64,000 nt of DNA from Methylosinus trichosporium OB3b (GCF_002752655.1 NZ_CP023737.1:620001-684000); one strand, 5' to 3'. Positions 53,843-63,552 are shown, counted from the stretch's first letter. Numbers and translations: made by a program. Notes: a model not told the origin generated them from the letters alone.

Positions 53843-54225
53843 GAGCTTTCAGTTGTCCGTCCTTCCCGAGACATTCGAGACGATGACGGCCGATCTTGTG
53901 GAATGTCGGCGCGCGCTTTCGGACGTTTCCCGACAGGGAGCGAACGTCGCCTCAGGCCGGCGCCGATCGATGTGCGAGGGGGAAAGAGCGAGCGAAAAGC
54001 GGCTCGTAGCGCGCGCGAACGCTGTTCTGCAAAGGCATCGAGAAACCGGAGCGGTCTAGACAGCCGTGTCGGCTTTCGATCCGCAGGTCCGGCGCGTAGC
54101 GCTCCCGCCACGGATGAAGCATTTATCGCGCCAATAGCGCGCTTTCCGAACGGATTACGATCTCACCGCGCCGCTCGGCGCGAGCCGGGCGATCGGATGA
54201 TGAGGCCGTCGTCCTCCGCCCGGTC
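53843..54225. other. gap with no convincing gene
   Basis: About 380 bases. A plus-strand frame of 79 residues (53820-54059) begins inside the divergent gene and has no ribosome site. I see no RNA gene or repeat here. Confidence 0.35.
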
Positions 54226-54606
54226 TCAGCTCGTGCGGCCGCCCGGCTGCTCGTCCCAATAGGGGCGCGCGTGGTAATGCTCGTGCACGCGCCGCTCCCA
54301 TTCGCGGTCCGACCAGCTGTCGTCGGAAAACTCCGGAGCGTCATGGAGCTGCTGCTCGGTGACGTCGGCGACGAAGGCGCCGCGCTCGCGGTCGTAGGTC
54401 AGGGAGCTCCACGGCAGCGGATAATGGCTGTGGCCGAGGCCGAGAAACCCTCCGAAGGCCATCACCGCATAGCGCACGCGGCCGGAGACGCAGTCGATCA
54501 TCAGATGATCGATCTCGCCGATCTCGTCCCCATTCGGATCGAAGACGGTGACGCCCTCGAGATCCTGGCTGGAGATCAGATTGAAACCGAACTCGGCGGA
54601 GGCCAT
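54226..54606 (-). CDS. PRC-barrel domain protein
   Basis: 126 residues. LISSQDLEGVTVFDPNGDEI, GEIDHLMIDCVSGRVRYAVM and GFLGLGHSHYPLPWSSLTY form a PRC-barrel like those in photosynthetic H subunits and many stress-related small proteins of alphaproteobacteria. The acidic, His-rich C-terminus (WERRVHEHYHARPYW) is characteristic of the free-standing type. It probably acts as a protein-binding module. Monocistronic. Confidence 0.85.
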   Translation of the reverse strand: MASAEFGFNLISSQDLEGVTVFDPNGDEIGEIDHLMIDCVSGRVRYAVMAFGGFLGLGHSHYPLPWSSLTYDRERGAFVADVTEQQLHDAPEFSDDSWSDREWERRVHEHYHARPYWDEQPGGRTS

Positions 54607-54689
54607 GGCTCGCTCCTGTCGCGCTGTTCACGGCGCTGGAACGCGCCCGGGCCGAGAAAGGTTCCAGCGTCCGCGATCGCCTATCGCTG

Positions 54690-56147
54690 TCAGAGGGCCG
54701 CCGCCGCCGGCTCCAGCCGCCGCGTCGCCTCGCCGCGCACGGCCGAGACGGCCGTCTGGAAGCGCTCGAGAATGGCGTCGATCTCCTCCGGCGCGACGAC
54801 GAGCGGCGGCAGGAAGCGCACCACCGCGCCGAACCGTCCGCCGAGCTCGAGGATGAGGCCGCGCCGCAGGCATTCATGCTGAATGCGACGCGCCAGCTCC
54901 GGCGAGGCCGGCGGCGCGCCGACGGAGCCGCCGCCGGCCTCGACGACCTCCGCGCCGACCATCAGCCCGCGCCCGCGCACATCGCCGATGCAGGGGAAGT
55001 CGGCGGCGATCGCCTCGAGCCCGCGCATCAGGCGCAGGCCCATGCGCTCGGCGTGCTCGGCGAGCCCCTCCGCGACGACATGGCGGATCGTCGCCGCGCC
55101 GGTGGCGAAGGCGAGCTGATTGCCGCGGAAGGTTCCCGCATGCGCGCCCGGCTTCCACTGATCGAGATCGCGATGATAGACGACGACGGAGAGCGGCAGC
55201 CCGCCGCCCACGGCCTTGGACAGCACGACGACGTCTGGCGTGACGCCCGCATGCTCGAAAGCATAGAGCCGTCCGGTGCGGCCGAGCCCCGTCTGCACCT
55301 CGTCGAGGATGAGCGGAATTCCCCGCGCCCGCGTGATCTCGCGAATGCGCCAGAGCCAGGCGTCCGGCGCCGGCACGACGCCGCCCTCGCCCTGCACCGG
55401 CTCGAGGATCATCGCCGCCGGCGGCAGCACGCCGCTGTTGGGATCATCGAGCAGGAACTCGATGTAGTCGGCGCCGATCTTCGCGCCGGCCGCGCCGCCG
55501 ACGCCGAAGGGGCAACGATAGTCCGACGGAAAGGGAAGAAACTGCACCTCGCCGCCGAGGCCGGAGATCGCGCGCCGCGGCGCCGGCTCGCCGGTGACGC
55601 CGAGCGTCGCATGCGTCATGCCGTGATAGGCGCCGCCGAAGGAGAGCAGTCCGCGCCGGCCGGTGGCGGTCTTGACCAGCTTGAACGCCGCCTCGATCGC
55701 GTCGGCGCCGGAGGGTCCGCAGAATTGAATCTTGTAGTCCTTGGCGAAAGCCTCGGGCAGGCTGTCGAATAATTCGCGCGTGAACCTGTCCTTCAGCGGC
55801 GTCGGCAGATCGAGCGTCTGCAGCACCGGCTCCTGCGCCAGCGCCTCGCGGATCGCCTCGACGACGATCGGATGATTGTGGCCGAGCGCCAAGGCCCCGG
55901 CGCCGGCGAGACAGTCGATGTAATCGCGGCCGTCCGTGTCCTCGACGACGACGCCGCGGCCGCGCCGCAGCGCGATCGGCAGCTTGCGCGGATAGCTGCG
56001 CGCGTTGGACTCGATCTCCGCCTGGCGGGCGAGATAATCATTGCCGAAGGATTCATAGAAAGGAATCGTCGCATAGCCGCCGTCGACGCCGATCATCCGA
56101 CCGTTCGGCCATGTAGCGCCGAGGTCCGTCTTTCCCGTTTCGAGCAT
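54690..56147 (-). CDS. diaminobutyrate--2-oxoglutarate-type aminotransferase
   Basis: 485 residues, a class III PLP aminotransferase. Lys311 in VVLSKAVGGGLPLS binds PLP and LILDEVQTGLGRTG provides the Asp. The sequence pattern (RSYPRKLPIAL, DYIDCLAGAGALALGHNHP, QFCGPSGADAIEAAFKLVK) is that of diaminobutyrate transaminases of siderophore or polyamine pathways (Dat/RhbA), with EctB as a close alternative. Neither a decarboxylase (Ddc) nor ectA/ectC is next to it, so the pathway is not settled by context. An alternative start is the second ATG, 17 codons in. Confidence 0.85.
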   Translation of the reverse strand: MLETGKTDLGATWPNGRMIGVDGGYATIPFYESFGNDYLARQAEIESNARSYPRKLPIALRRGRGVVVEDTDGRDYIDCLAGAGALALGHNHPIVVEAIREALAQEPVLQTLDLPTPLKDRFTRELFDSLPEAFAKDYKIQFCGPSGADAIEAAFKLVKTATGRRGLLSFGGAYHGMTHATLGVTGEPAPRRAISGLGGEVQFLPFPSDYRCPFGVGGAAGAKIGADYIEFLLDDPNSGVLPPAAMILEPVQGEGGVVPAPDAWLWRIREITRARGIPLILDEVQTGLGRTGRLYAFEHAGVTPDVVVLSKAVGGGLPLSVVVYHRDLDQWKPGAHAGTFRGNQLAFATGAATIRHVVAEGLAEHAERMGLRLMRGLEAIAADFPCIGDVRGRGLMVGAEVVEAGGGSVGAPPASPELARRIQHECLRRGLILELGGRFGAVVRFLPPLVVAPEEIDAILERFQTAVSAVRGEATRRLEPAAAAL

Positions 56148-56265
56148 GTCGCGCCTCGTCCTTCAAATCAGCCTATCGGGAAGGACGATCGAGACCGCGG
56201 CGGCGCGCCAGCACGAGACGAAATAAATGAACCAGCGTTCCGGCGCGTCGGAGAACAGGACTCTC

Positions 56266-56423
56266 CCTTCTCCCGCCCGCGGGAGAAGGCGGCCCTCGCT
56301 TCAGCGAGGGTCGGATGAGGTCGCTCCGTCGTGCAACGCCGCGAAATGATCTCGAAACGGGCTGTTCGGCTCGGCCCATCCGACCCGGCTCAGCCGGGCC
56401 AGCTTCTCCCGCCCTGCGGGAGA
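56266..56423. repeat. dispersed repeat family C, inverted pair
   Basis: CCTTCTCCCGCCCGCGGGAGAAGG, CCCTCGCTTCAGCGAGGG and TCGGATGAGG form the left half; CATCCGACCCGGCTCAGCCG, GGCCAGCTTCTCCCGC and GCGGGAGA form the right. The same family is present at 53115 and a fragment at 58579. The gap 56148-56582 otherwise holds only the promoter of the next gene. Confidence 0.8.
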
Positions 56424-56582
56424 CGGGATGCTCGTCGAGAGTCAGAAGATAGAGCAGCGATCTTGTTTGTCGCAGGCGCAAAGAGCATGAGGAAAGCTGC
56501 GGATCGACAGTCTGCGCCGCCGCCGGCACAATGGCGCTTCGATTGGAACGCAATTCATTTTTCACATGAAGGAGACACGCCG

Positions 56583-56867
56583 ATGCGGGCGTTTCGTGCG
56601 GGCCTCGTCATGGTGATCGCGGCCGCCGCCGCGCCCGCCGCGGCGCAGTGGGACGGCTTTCTGGTTCCGGATTGGACGAAGCGAGCGGAGACGCGAACCT
56701 CGCATCTCCTGCTCGGGGCTCCGACCGCGGCGCCATACTCCTATTACTACCGCTATCCGGAGCCCTATCCTTACGTCTATGCCCCGCGCGGCTGTCTGGT
56801 GGACGCCGCGATGTTCGACGACTGGGGCATATTCCGCGGCTATCAGAGGCTGCGCGTCGCCTGCTGA
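56583..56867 (+). CDS. small secreted Tyr-rich protein
   Basis: 94 residues: signal peptide (MRAFRAGLVMVIAAAAAPAA, cut near AAAQ) and a mature part with PYSYYYRYPEPYPYVYAP. GCLVDAAMFDDWGIFRGYQR and a terminal Cys suggest a disulphide between Cys residues near positions 71 and 94. No family recognised. An AAGGAGA ribosome site 7 bases before the ATG fixes the start. Its end overlaps the convergent oxidase gene by 25 bases. Confidence 0.7.
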   Translation: MRAFRAGLVMVIAAAAAPAAAQWDGFLVPDWTKRAETRTSHLLLGAPTAAPYSYYYRYPEPYPYVYAPRGCLVDAAMFDDWGIFRGYQRLRVAC

Positions 56868-58462
56868 TCGGCCGAAGCGCATTTGTCGAGCAGGATCTGA
56901 TTGGCGTCGAGCGAGAATTCGCGCCAAGCGGCGGCGATGTCGCGCAGCGTCGCGCTCAGATAGTCCTTGGACGGCTTGTGCTCGTCGGGGAAATTGGAGA
57001 GCGCGCAGGACGTGCGGTTGAAGTCGATGACGCTGTCGAGCAGCTCCTGGATGAAGCCGTCGAAGGCGGCCTGCACCAGCGGCGTCAGATCGGAGCGGCC
57101 CTTCTCCACGGCGACGATTGAATGATCGAAGGGCAGGGTTTCCAGAACCGCTGTCGCCTCTTTCAGAACCGCCTCCATCGCGCCGAGCATCGCGCGCTGA
57201 GTCACCTGTTCGCGCTGGCCATTGGAGAGCCCGAAATTCAGGCGCTGGCGATAGCTGGCGAAGGCCGGCTCGCGCTTCGACTGCACCCACTCGCGGAAGC
57301 GCGCGACGCTCGACTCGTTGAGCGCCTCCGGCGTCGTCGTCTCACTCGTTCCCGGGATCATGATCGGCGCCTCCTTCTTGTCGAGAATCCGCAGAGCGAT
57401 GCGTTTGGCCGCATTGAGCGCGCCCTCGACATAGCCGCCGCCCTCGCGCGCGGTCTCTGCGCCGCCGAGCAGCAGCTTGCCCTCCCAAAAGGACTGGCGC
57501 AGCATCGGATCGCCATATTCGGGATGCTCCGCCGGCGGCGTCTTGTCGAGAGTGGCGCAGGTGAAGGGCTCGCGCACCCAATCCTGCACATGCTGCTCGC
57601 CCACGCCCTCGAGCGGCTTGCCGTATAATTGGACGAGCTGACTGGCGAGCAGCATCGGCATGCCGCCTTCGAAGGCTTCGCGCCATTCGATGGAGAGCGC
57701 GAAGAAGCCGCCGATCGCGGCGCGCTCGCCGGAAGCGTCGCAGGCGTCGAAAATCTCGCCGAGCACGGCCTGCTCATGGGTGGCGAAAGCATTGCCGGAA
57801 TGGCCGTCGGCGCGCCAGGCGGGCTTGCCCTCGAAGCCGACCACGGCCTTGGCCTGCGAGGCCATCCAGGTCGCGGCGCCGCGCATGGCGTTGCGGGTCA
57901 GCGCGTCGAGCGGCGGATCGAAGGCGACCTTCTCCTCGATGAGGCGCGGCGGCATCGCCAGCACGGCCCGGCGCGCCTCGACGATCACCGGCTCGCCGGC
58001 GATGTCGAAGCGCAGCTCGACGTGGTCGCCGCGCTCGGCGGCGTCGCGCAGCACGGCGCCGAGATGAATACACTCCGGCGGAACATCCTTGGCCAGCGCC
58101 TCGATCAACGTGGCCATGCCGCCCTCGATCCGGCGCGCGCCGGAATGGAGATTGGGCGTCATGCGCGTCTCGGGCTTCTTGTCGCCCTCGGCGAGCAGCA
58201 TCGCCGTGCCCGGATCATGCTGCGGGAAATGAGCGAGGCCGAGCTCGGCGACCAGCCCGGTGATCGTCGGCTGCGTGTCCGGCCAGAACCAGGTCGGGCC
58301 GAGGTCCACGCGCAGTCCCGAGCTGTGATCCTCGACCGACAGCACCCGCCCGCCGAGGCGCGTGCGAGCCTCATAAAGCGCGAAGCTCACGCCCGCCTTG
58401 GCGAGGTCGCGCGCCAGCCCCAGGCCGCATGCTCCGCCTCCGACAATCACGACATCCAGCAT
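56843..58462 (-). CDS. FAD-dependent amine oxidase family protein
   Basis: 539 residues. FAD Rossmann motif VVIVGGGACGLGLARDLAKA with YEARTRLGGRVLSVEDHSSG, the substrate/FAD strand LRVDLGPTWFWPDTQPTI and the C-terminal EGKLLLGGAETAREGGGYVE match flavin monoamine oxidases. After about residue 370 a non-canonical helical extension of about 170 residues (FREWVQSKREPAFASYRQRL onward) is added, unusual for the family. Substrate unknown. Confidence 0.85.
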   Translation of the reverse strand: MLDVVIVGGGACGLGLARDLAKAGVSFALYEARTRLGGRVLSVEDHSSGLRVDLGPTWFWPDTQPTITGLVAELGLAHFPQHDPGTAMLLAEGDKKPETRMTPNLHSGARRIEGGMATLIEALAKDVPPECIHLGAVLRDAAERGDHVELRFDIAGEPVIVEARRAVLAMPPRLIEEKVAFDPPLDALTRNAMRGAATWMASQAKAVVGFEGKPAWRADGHSGNAFATHEQAVLGEIFDACDASGERAAIGGFFALSIEWREAFEGGMPMLLASQLVQLYGKPLEGVGEQHVQDWVREPFTCATLDKTPPAEHPEYGDPMLRQSFWEGKLLLGGAETAREGGGYVEGALNAAKRIALRILDKKEAPIMIPGTSETTTPEALNESSVARFREWVQSKREPAFASYRQRLNFGLSNGQREQVTQRAMLGAMEAVLKEATAVLETLPFDHSIVAVEKGRSDLTPLVQAAFDGFIQELLDSVIDFNRTSCALSNFPDEHKPSKDYLSATLRDIAAAWREFSLDANQILLDKCASADQQATRSL

Positions 58463-58578
58463 CGATCCGCTCCACGGCCGAAAGAAATTTGACCGAAAAG
58501 GAACGCAAAGGACGTGCCGCGCATTTTGTCGCTTTTGTGTCTCGGCTTTTGGCGCCCGGCGTGCAGGATGAGGCGTCT

Positions 58579-58603
58579 CCTTCTCCTGCCCAGCGGGAGA
58601 AGG
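58579..58603. repeat. repeat family C fragment
   Basis: CCTTCTCCTGCC and CAGCGGGAGAAGG form an imperfect palindrome like those at 53115 and 56266, 24 bases before the next start codon, so close that it could affect the leader RNA. Confidence 0.55.
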
Positions 58604-58626
58604 GACGCGAGCCTGGAGAGACGACA

Positions 58627-60666
58627 GTGACCGACAGCAATCGCCTCTCCGAGGAGACGAGCCCCTATCTGCTCCAGCACAAGGACAATCCCGTCCATTG
58701 GCGGGCGTGGTCGGCCGAGACCTTGGCGCTCGCCAAGGCGCAGGGCAAGCCCATTCTCCTCTCCAGCGGCTACGCCGCCTGCCATTGGTGCCATGTGATG
58801 GCGGCCGAGAGCTTCGAGAACGATCGCATCGCCGCGCTGATGAACGCCAACTTCATCAATGTGAAGGTCGATCGCGAGGAGCGGCCGGACATCGACCACC
58901 TCTATCAGCAGGCGCTGCAGATGCTCGGCCGCCGCGGCGGCTGGCCGCTGACGATGTTCCTGACGCCGGACGGCGAGCCCTTCTGGGGCGGCACCTATTT
59001 TCCGCCCGAGCCGCGCCACGGCATGCCCGGATTCGCCGATATTCTGCAGGCGGTCGCCGAGCTCTGGCGCGAGAAGCCGGCCGTGGTGACGCGCAATGTC
59101 GGAGCCATCGCCAATGGCCTCGACCGGCTCGCCGAGAGCGCGCCGGCCGAGCCGATCTCGCCCGTCCTTCTCGAGACGATCACGGAGCGGCTGGAAGAGC
59201 TGATCGACCGCGAGCATGGCGGCATCAGAGGGGCGCCGAAATTTCCCCAGCCGCCGAGCCTCGAATTCCTTTGGCGGGCGTGGAAGCGGACCGGCCGCGC
59301 CTCGCTGCGCGAAGCCGTGCTGACGACGCTCGACCATATCTGCCAGGGCGGCATTTACGACCATATCGGCGGCGGCTTCGCGCGCTATTCCACCGACGAG
59401 CGCTGGCTCGCGCCGCATTTCGAGAAGATGCTCTACGACAATGGCCAGCTCGTCGAGCTGCTGACCCTGGTCTGGCAGGACGAACGCAAGCCGCTCTACG
59501 CCGCGCGCGTCGAGGAGACGATCGATTGGGCGCTGCGCGAGATGCGTCTGCCCGAGGGCGTCTTCGCCAGCAGCCTCGACGCCGACAGCGAGCATGAGGA
59601 AGGCAAGTTCTATGTCTGGTCCGCCGCCGAGATCGATGCGGCGCTGGGCGAGCGGGCGGGCGCCTTCCGCGCCGCCTATGACGTGACCGAAGCGGGGAAT
59701 TGGGAAGAAAAGAACATTCCCAATCGCCTGCTCGAGATGGCGCTCGGCTCGGCCGAGGCGGAGGCGGCGCTCGCCGCCGATCGCGCCGCGCTGCTGGCGC
59801 TGCGCGAGACGCGCGTCAGACCCGGCCGCGACGACAAGGCGCTCGCCGATTGGAACGGGCTGATGATCGCCGCCCTCGCCGCGGCGGCGCAAGCCTTCGC
59901 GCGGCCGGACTGGCTCGCCGTCGCGACGGCGGCCTTCGATTTCATCGCGACCAGCATGACGACGGCCGACGGCCGGCTGCTGCACTCCTATCGCGCCGGC
60001 CGCGCCAAGCATATGGCGGTGCTCGACGATTACGCGGATCTTTGCCGCGCCGCGCTGACCCTCCACGAGGCGACCGGCGACGACGCCTATCTCACACGCT
60101 GCCGCGAATGGGCGGAGATCGTCGAGACGCATTATCGCGATCCGGCGGGCGGCTATTTCTTCACCGCCGACGACGCCGAGGCGCTGATCCGACGCGCCAA
60201 GATCGCCGAGGACGCGCCTTTGCCGTCCGGCAATGGCGCCATGACGCAAGTGCTGGCCCGGCTCTATCATCTGACCGGCGAGACGGCTTATCGCGAGCGC
60301 GCCGAGGCGACGCTCACGGCCTTCGCCGGAACCGTGCGGCGCGGCCTGCTGGGCTATTCGACGCTGCTCTCGGGCGCCGAGATTTTGCGCGACGGGCTGC
60401 AGATCGTGATCATCGGCGCCCGCGCGGCGGAGGATACGGCGGCGCTGCTGCGGGTCCTGCACGAAACATCCCTGCCAGGCCGATCGCTGCTGGTGGCGGC
60501 GCCCGGCGCCGCCCTGCCGCCGGACCATCCCGCCGCCGGCAAGACGCAGGTCGACGGCCGGGCCGCCGCTTATATGTGCCGGGGGACGACCTGCTCACTG
60601 CCGATCGTCGAGCCGGCCTCACTAGCGCTGGCGCTGCGTGGGGAGCCGCAGACGCCGTCGGCGTGA
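58627..60666 (+). CDS. thioredoxin domain-containing protein, YyaL/DUF255 family
   Basis: 679 residues. The N-terminal thioredoxin-like domain has SSGYAACHWCHVMAAESFEN (a CxxC pair) and FINVKVDREERPDIDHLYQQ. The rest is an alpha/alpha-toroid like N-acyl-glucosamine epimerases (GGIYDHIGGGFARYSTDERW, PHFEKMLYDNGQLVELL, DWNGLMIAALAAAA). The family (bacterial relatives of SSP411/spermatogenesis-associated protein 20) lacks a firm activity. The start is a GTG with GGAGAG before it; an in-frame ATG at 58429 would run through a repeat. Confidence 0.9.
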   Translation: MTDSNRLSEETSPYLLQHKDNPVHWRAWSAETLALAKAQGKPILLSSGYAACHWCHVMAAESFENDRIAALMNANFINVKVDREERPDIDHLYQQALQMLGRRGGWPLTMFLTPDGEPFWGGTYFPPEPRHGMPGFADILQAVAELWREKPAVVTRNVGAIANGLDRLAESAPAEPISPVLLETITERLEELIDREHGGIRGAPKFPQPPSLEFLWRAWKRTGRASLREAVLTTLDHICQGGIYDHIGGGFARYSTDERWLAPHFEKMLYDNGQLVELLTLVWQDERKPLYAARVEETIDWALREMRLPEGVFASSLDADSEHEEGKFYVWSAAEIDAALGERAGAFRAAYDVTEAGNWEEKNIPNRLLEMALGSAEAEAALAADRAALLALRETRVRPGRDDKALADWNGLMIAALAAAAQAFARPDWLAVATAAFDFIATSMTTADGRLLHSYRAGRAKHMAVLDDYADLCRAALTLHEATGDDAYLTRCREWAEIVETHYRDPAGGYFFTADDAEALIRRAKIAEDAPLPSGNGAMTQVLARLYHLTGETAYRERAEATLTAFAGTVRRGLLGYSTLLSGAEILRDGLQIVIIGARAAEDTAALLRVLHETSLPGRSLLVAAPGAALPPDHPAAGKTQVDGRAAAYMCRGTTCSLPIVEPASLALALRGEPQTPSA

Positions 60667-60735
60667 CGAGCGCGATTGGCGACGCGCCTGCCGCCTCCTC
60701 TCCCCGCTCGCGGTCTCCCTTAATCGGCCCTGCCC

Positions 60736-63207
60736 TCACGTCCCCCGTGGCTTCGCCCGCGTCGTCGGCGCCGCTTTGGCGGGATCGTCCGGCCAGGGAT
60801 GGCGCGGATAGCGGCCCTTCATCTCGCGCTTCACCTCGGCCCAAGACCCGGCCCAAAAACCGGGCAGATCGCGTGTCGTCTGGATCGGGCGATACGCTGG
60901 CGACAAGAGCTCGAGCGTCAGCGGCGCGCGGCCGCCGGCCAGCGTCGGATGAACGGCGAGGCCGAACAGCTCCTGCACCCGCACCGAGAGCAGCGGCCCA
61001 TTCGCCGCGGCATAGTCGAGCGCATGGCGCGAGCCGGCCGGCGTCTCGAAAAAGGGCGGCGCCTCGCGCTCGAGCCGCCGCGTCAGCTCAAAAGGCGTGA
61101 GAACGGCGAGCGCGGCGTCGAGATCCTCCGCCGTGATCGCCGCAAGACTGGCGCGGCCGATGATGAAAGGCGCGAGCCAGTCCTCGCCCCGTTGGGCGAG
61201 CCCCTCGTCCGACACATCCGGCCAGGCATCGCCTTCCGCGCGGCGCAGGAAAGCGAGCCGGTCGCGCAGCTGCATCTGCGCCTTGCTCCAGGGCAGCCGA
61301 CCGACGCCGACTGTCGCGGCGCCGCGCGCGAGAATAGCAGCGCTCTCGTCATTGGGCTCGGCGGGAAGATTCTGCTCGGTGAGGCGAATGGCGCCGAGCC
61401 GGCGGAACCGGCGGCGGCGCAGGGCCCCGCTCGCCGGATCGAACATCGTCTCGTCGCGCGTCTCGATCCGCCCGGCGCCGATCCGCTCGACCTCCTCGGC
61501 CGAAAGCGCGCAGGCGGCGAGCACGCGGGCTTGCGCGGCGCGGCCCGTCACCTCGGCGACCGCCAGAAACGGCGCGGCGGCGAGCGGCTCGTGCGGCGGG
61601 ACGGAGGCCGCGCGGCCGCTCGCCATCAGAAACTCCCCCGTGGAGCCGCGCGCCTTGGCGATCCGGTCGGGAAAGGCCATGGCGATCAGCGCGCCGTCAG
61701 AAAGATCGGCGGGCGCGTCGCAGGCGATCGCCGCGCGCGCCTGCTTCGCCCAGACGCCCGACAAGCGCCGCGCGTCGCGGGCGCGGCGCGAGCCGTCCGA
61801 GCGGAAGCGCTCGAGGCGCTCGGAGAGATCGGCGGAATTGCCGCCGAGGCCGCGCTCGGACAGCAGCAGAGCGAGATCGGCGGCGCGCTCGGCCTCGCCA
61901 TGGCGCGCCGCCTCGAGGGCCATGCGTGCGAGCCGCGGCGCGATCGGCAGCGCCCGCATCGCTTGCCCCAGAGGCGTCAGCGCGCCGCCCTCGTCCAGCG
62001 CCCCGAGCGAGCGAAGGAGCTCGACCGCCTCGGCGTAGGCCGGCCGCGGCGGGGCGTCGAGAAAGGGAAGCTTTCGCGGATCGTCGACGCCCCAGGCGCG
62101 CAGATCGAGCGCGAGGCCGGAGAGATCGGCGGCGAGGATTTCCGGCGCCGCGAAAGCGGGCAGAGAAGCGGTCGCGGCCTCGTCCCACAGGCGATAGCAG
62201 ACGCCGGGCTCGGTGCGTCCCGCCCTGCCCCGCCGCTGGTCGACCGAGGCGCGCGAGGCGCGAACGGTCTCCAGCCGCGTGAGGCCGAGATCGGGCTCGA
62301 ACGCCGCGACGCGCGACAGCCCGCAATCCACGACGACGCGCACGCCCTCGATGGTCAGCGAGGTCTCGGCGATGGAGGTGGCGAGCGTGACCTTGCGCCG
62401 GCCCGCCGCGGCGGGAGCGACGGCGAGATCCTGGTCCTTGCGCTCCATCGCGCCATAGAGCGGCGCGACATCGACATCGGGCGGCAGGCCGCGCTCGGCG
62501 AGCAGGGACGCTACGCGCTGGATCTCCGCCTGTCCAGGCAGGAACGCCAGCAGCGAGCCATGCTCCTCGGCCAGTCCGCGCCGCACGGCGCGCGCCACCG
62601 CCTCCTCGACGCGCTCCTCGGCGGCGCGGCCGAGATAACGCGTCTCGACCGCGAAGGTGCGGCCCTCGCTCTCGACGATCGTCGCGCCGCGCATGACCGA
62701 GGCCACGCGCGCGCCGTCTAGCGTCGCCGACATTGCGAGGATGCGCAGATCCTCGCGCAGCCCGGCCTGCGCGTCGAGCGCCAAAGCGAGGCCGACATCG
62801 GCGTCGAGCGAGCGCTCGTGAAACTCGTCGAAGATCACCGCCGCGACGCCCTCGAGCATCGGGTCATCGAGGATCATGCGCGCGAACACGCCCTCGGTGA
62901 CGACCTCCACGCGCGTGCGCGACGAAATTTTGGATTCCAGCCGCATGCGCAGGCCGATGGTCTCGCCGACCGCCTCGCCGAGCGTCGCCGCCATGCGCGT
63001 CGCCGCCGCCCGCGCCGCGAGGCGACGCGGCTCCAGCAGCACGAGCTTGCCGCCGGCCGCCCATTGCGCATCCAGCAGAGCGAGCGGCACGCGCGTCGTC
63101 TTGCCGGCGCCGGGCGGCGCGACGATCACGAGATTGCTCGACGACGCGGCCGCCGTGCGGATTTGCGGCAGGACGTCGTCGATCGGCAATGTTTCGCGGA
63201 AGCTCAC
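60736..63207 (-). CDS. hrpB: ATP-dependent helicase HrpB
   Basis: 823 residues of the DEAH/RHA helicase group. Walker A VIVAPPGAGKTTRVPLALL, DEFH box AVIFDEFHERSLDADVG (Phe in place of Ala of DEAH), motif III MSATLDGARV, the helicase-C blocks IAETSLTIEGVRVVVDCGLSR and QRRGRAGRTEPGVCYRLW and the HrpB-type C-terminal domain are all present. Its cellular role is unclear. It is followed 18 bases upstream on the same strand by an HhH protein gene, so the two may be co-transcribed. Confidence 0.95.
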   Translation of the reverse strand: MSFRETLPIDDVLPQIRTAAASSSNLVIVAPPGAGKTTRVPLALLDAQWAAGGKLVLLEPRRLAARAAATRMAATLGEAVGETIGLRMRLESKISSRTRVEVVTEGVFARMILDDPMLEGVAAVIFDEFHERSLDADVGLALALDAQAGLREDLRILAMSATLDGARVASVMRGATIVESEGRTFAVETRYLGRAAEERVEEAVARAVRRGLAEEHGSLLAFLPGQAEIQRVASLLAERGLPPDVDVAPLYGAMERKDQDLAVAPAAAGRRKVTLATSIAETSLTIEGVRVVVDCGLSRVAAFEPDLGLTRLETVRASRASVDQRRGRAGRTEPGVCYRLWDEAATASLPAFAAPEILAADLSGLALDLRAWGVDDPRKLPFLDAPPRPAYAEAVELLRSLGALDEGGALTPLGQAMRALPIAPRLARMALEAARHGEAERAADLALLLSERGLGGNSADLSERLERFRSDGSRRARDARRLSGVWAKQARAAIACDAPADLSDGALIAMAFPDRIAKARGSTGEFLMASGRAASVPPHEPLAAAPFLAVAEVTGRAAQARVLAACALSAEEVERIGAGRIETRDETMFDPASGALRRRRFRRLGAIRLTEQNLPAEPNDESAAILARGAATVGVGRLPWSKAQMQLRDRLAFLRRAEGDAWPDVSDEGLAQRGEDWLAPFIIGRASLAAITAEDLDAALAVLTPFELTRRLEREAPPFFETPAGSRHALDYAAANGPLLSVRVQELFGLAVHPTLAGGRAPLTLELLSPAYRPIQTTRDLPGFWAGSWAEVKREMKGRYPRHPWPDDPAKAAPTTRAKPRGT

Positions 63208-63225
63208 ACGCGCCCCCGCGGACGC

Positions 63226-63552
63226 TCACTTCTGGCGGGCGATGATCTTGTCCTTGATCTTGTCATAGACGGCCTTGGGAATGATCTTCTTGCGGTGAAG
63301 CTCGTCCTTGCCTCGATAAGGGCGACCCTTCACGATCGCCGCGGCGCGCGCCGGACCGACGCCCGGCAGCACATCCAGCTCCTCGACCGTCGCCGAATTA
63401 ATGTCCAGCAACTCCTCGGCGGGAGCGGCGGGCTTCGCCGGCGCCGGCGCGACGGAGGGAGCGGGCGCCGAAGGCTGGAGAGCCTGCGCGAGCACGCCGG
63501 CGCCCCAGCCGAGCGCGAGAGCGACCATAGCGAAGCGAAGGAAAAGGCGCAT
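63226..63552 (-). CDS. ComEA-like helix-hairpin-helix protein
   Basis: 108 residues: signal peptide (MRLFLRFAMVALALGWGAGV, cut near LAQA), a Pro/Ala-rich linker and a single helix-hairpin-helix DNA-binding domain (LLDINSATVEELDVLPGVGP, then RAAAIVKGRPYRGKDEL). In competence systems ComEA binds incoming DNA in the periplasm. No other competence gene is present here. It precedes hrpB in the same direction. Confidence 0.88.
   Translation of the reverse strand: MRLFLRFAMVALALGWGAGVLAQALQPSAPAPSVAPAPAKPAAPAEELLDINSATVEELDVLPGVGPARAAAIVKGRPYRGKDELHRKKIIPKAVYDKIKDKIIARQK

Noticed and set aside
53820..54059. 79-residue plus-strand frame
   Set aside because: It starts inside the divergent 176-residue gene, has no ribosome site, and its translation shows no pattern.
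58447..60528. 693-residue minus-strand open frame
   Set aside because: It is antisense to the YyaL/DUF255 gene and has no recognisable domain.
60799..62721. 640-residue plus-strand open frame
   Set aside because: It is antisense to hrpB and Arg/Gly-rich throughout.
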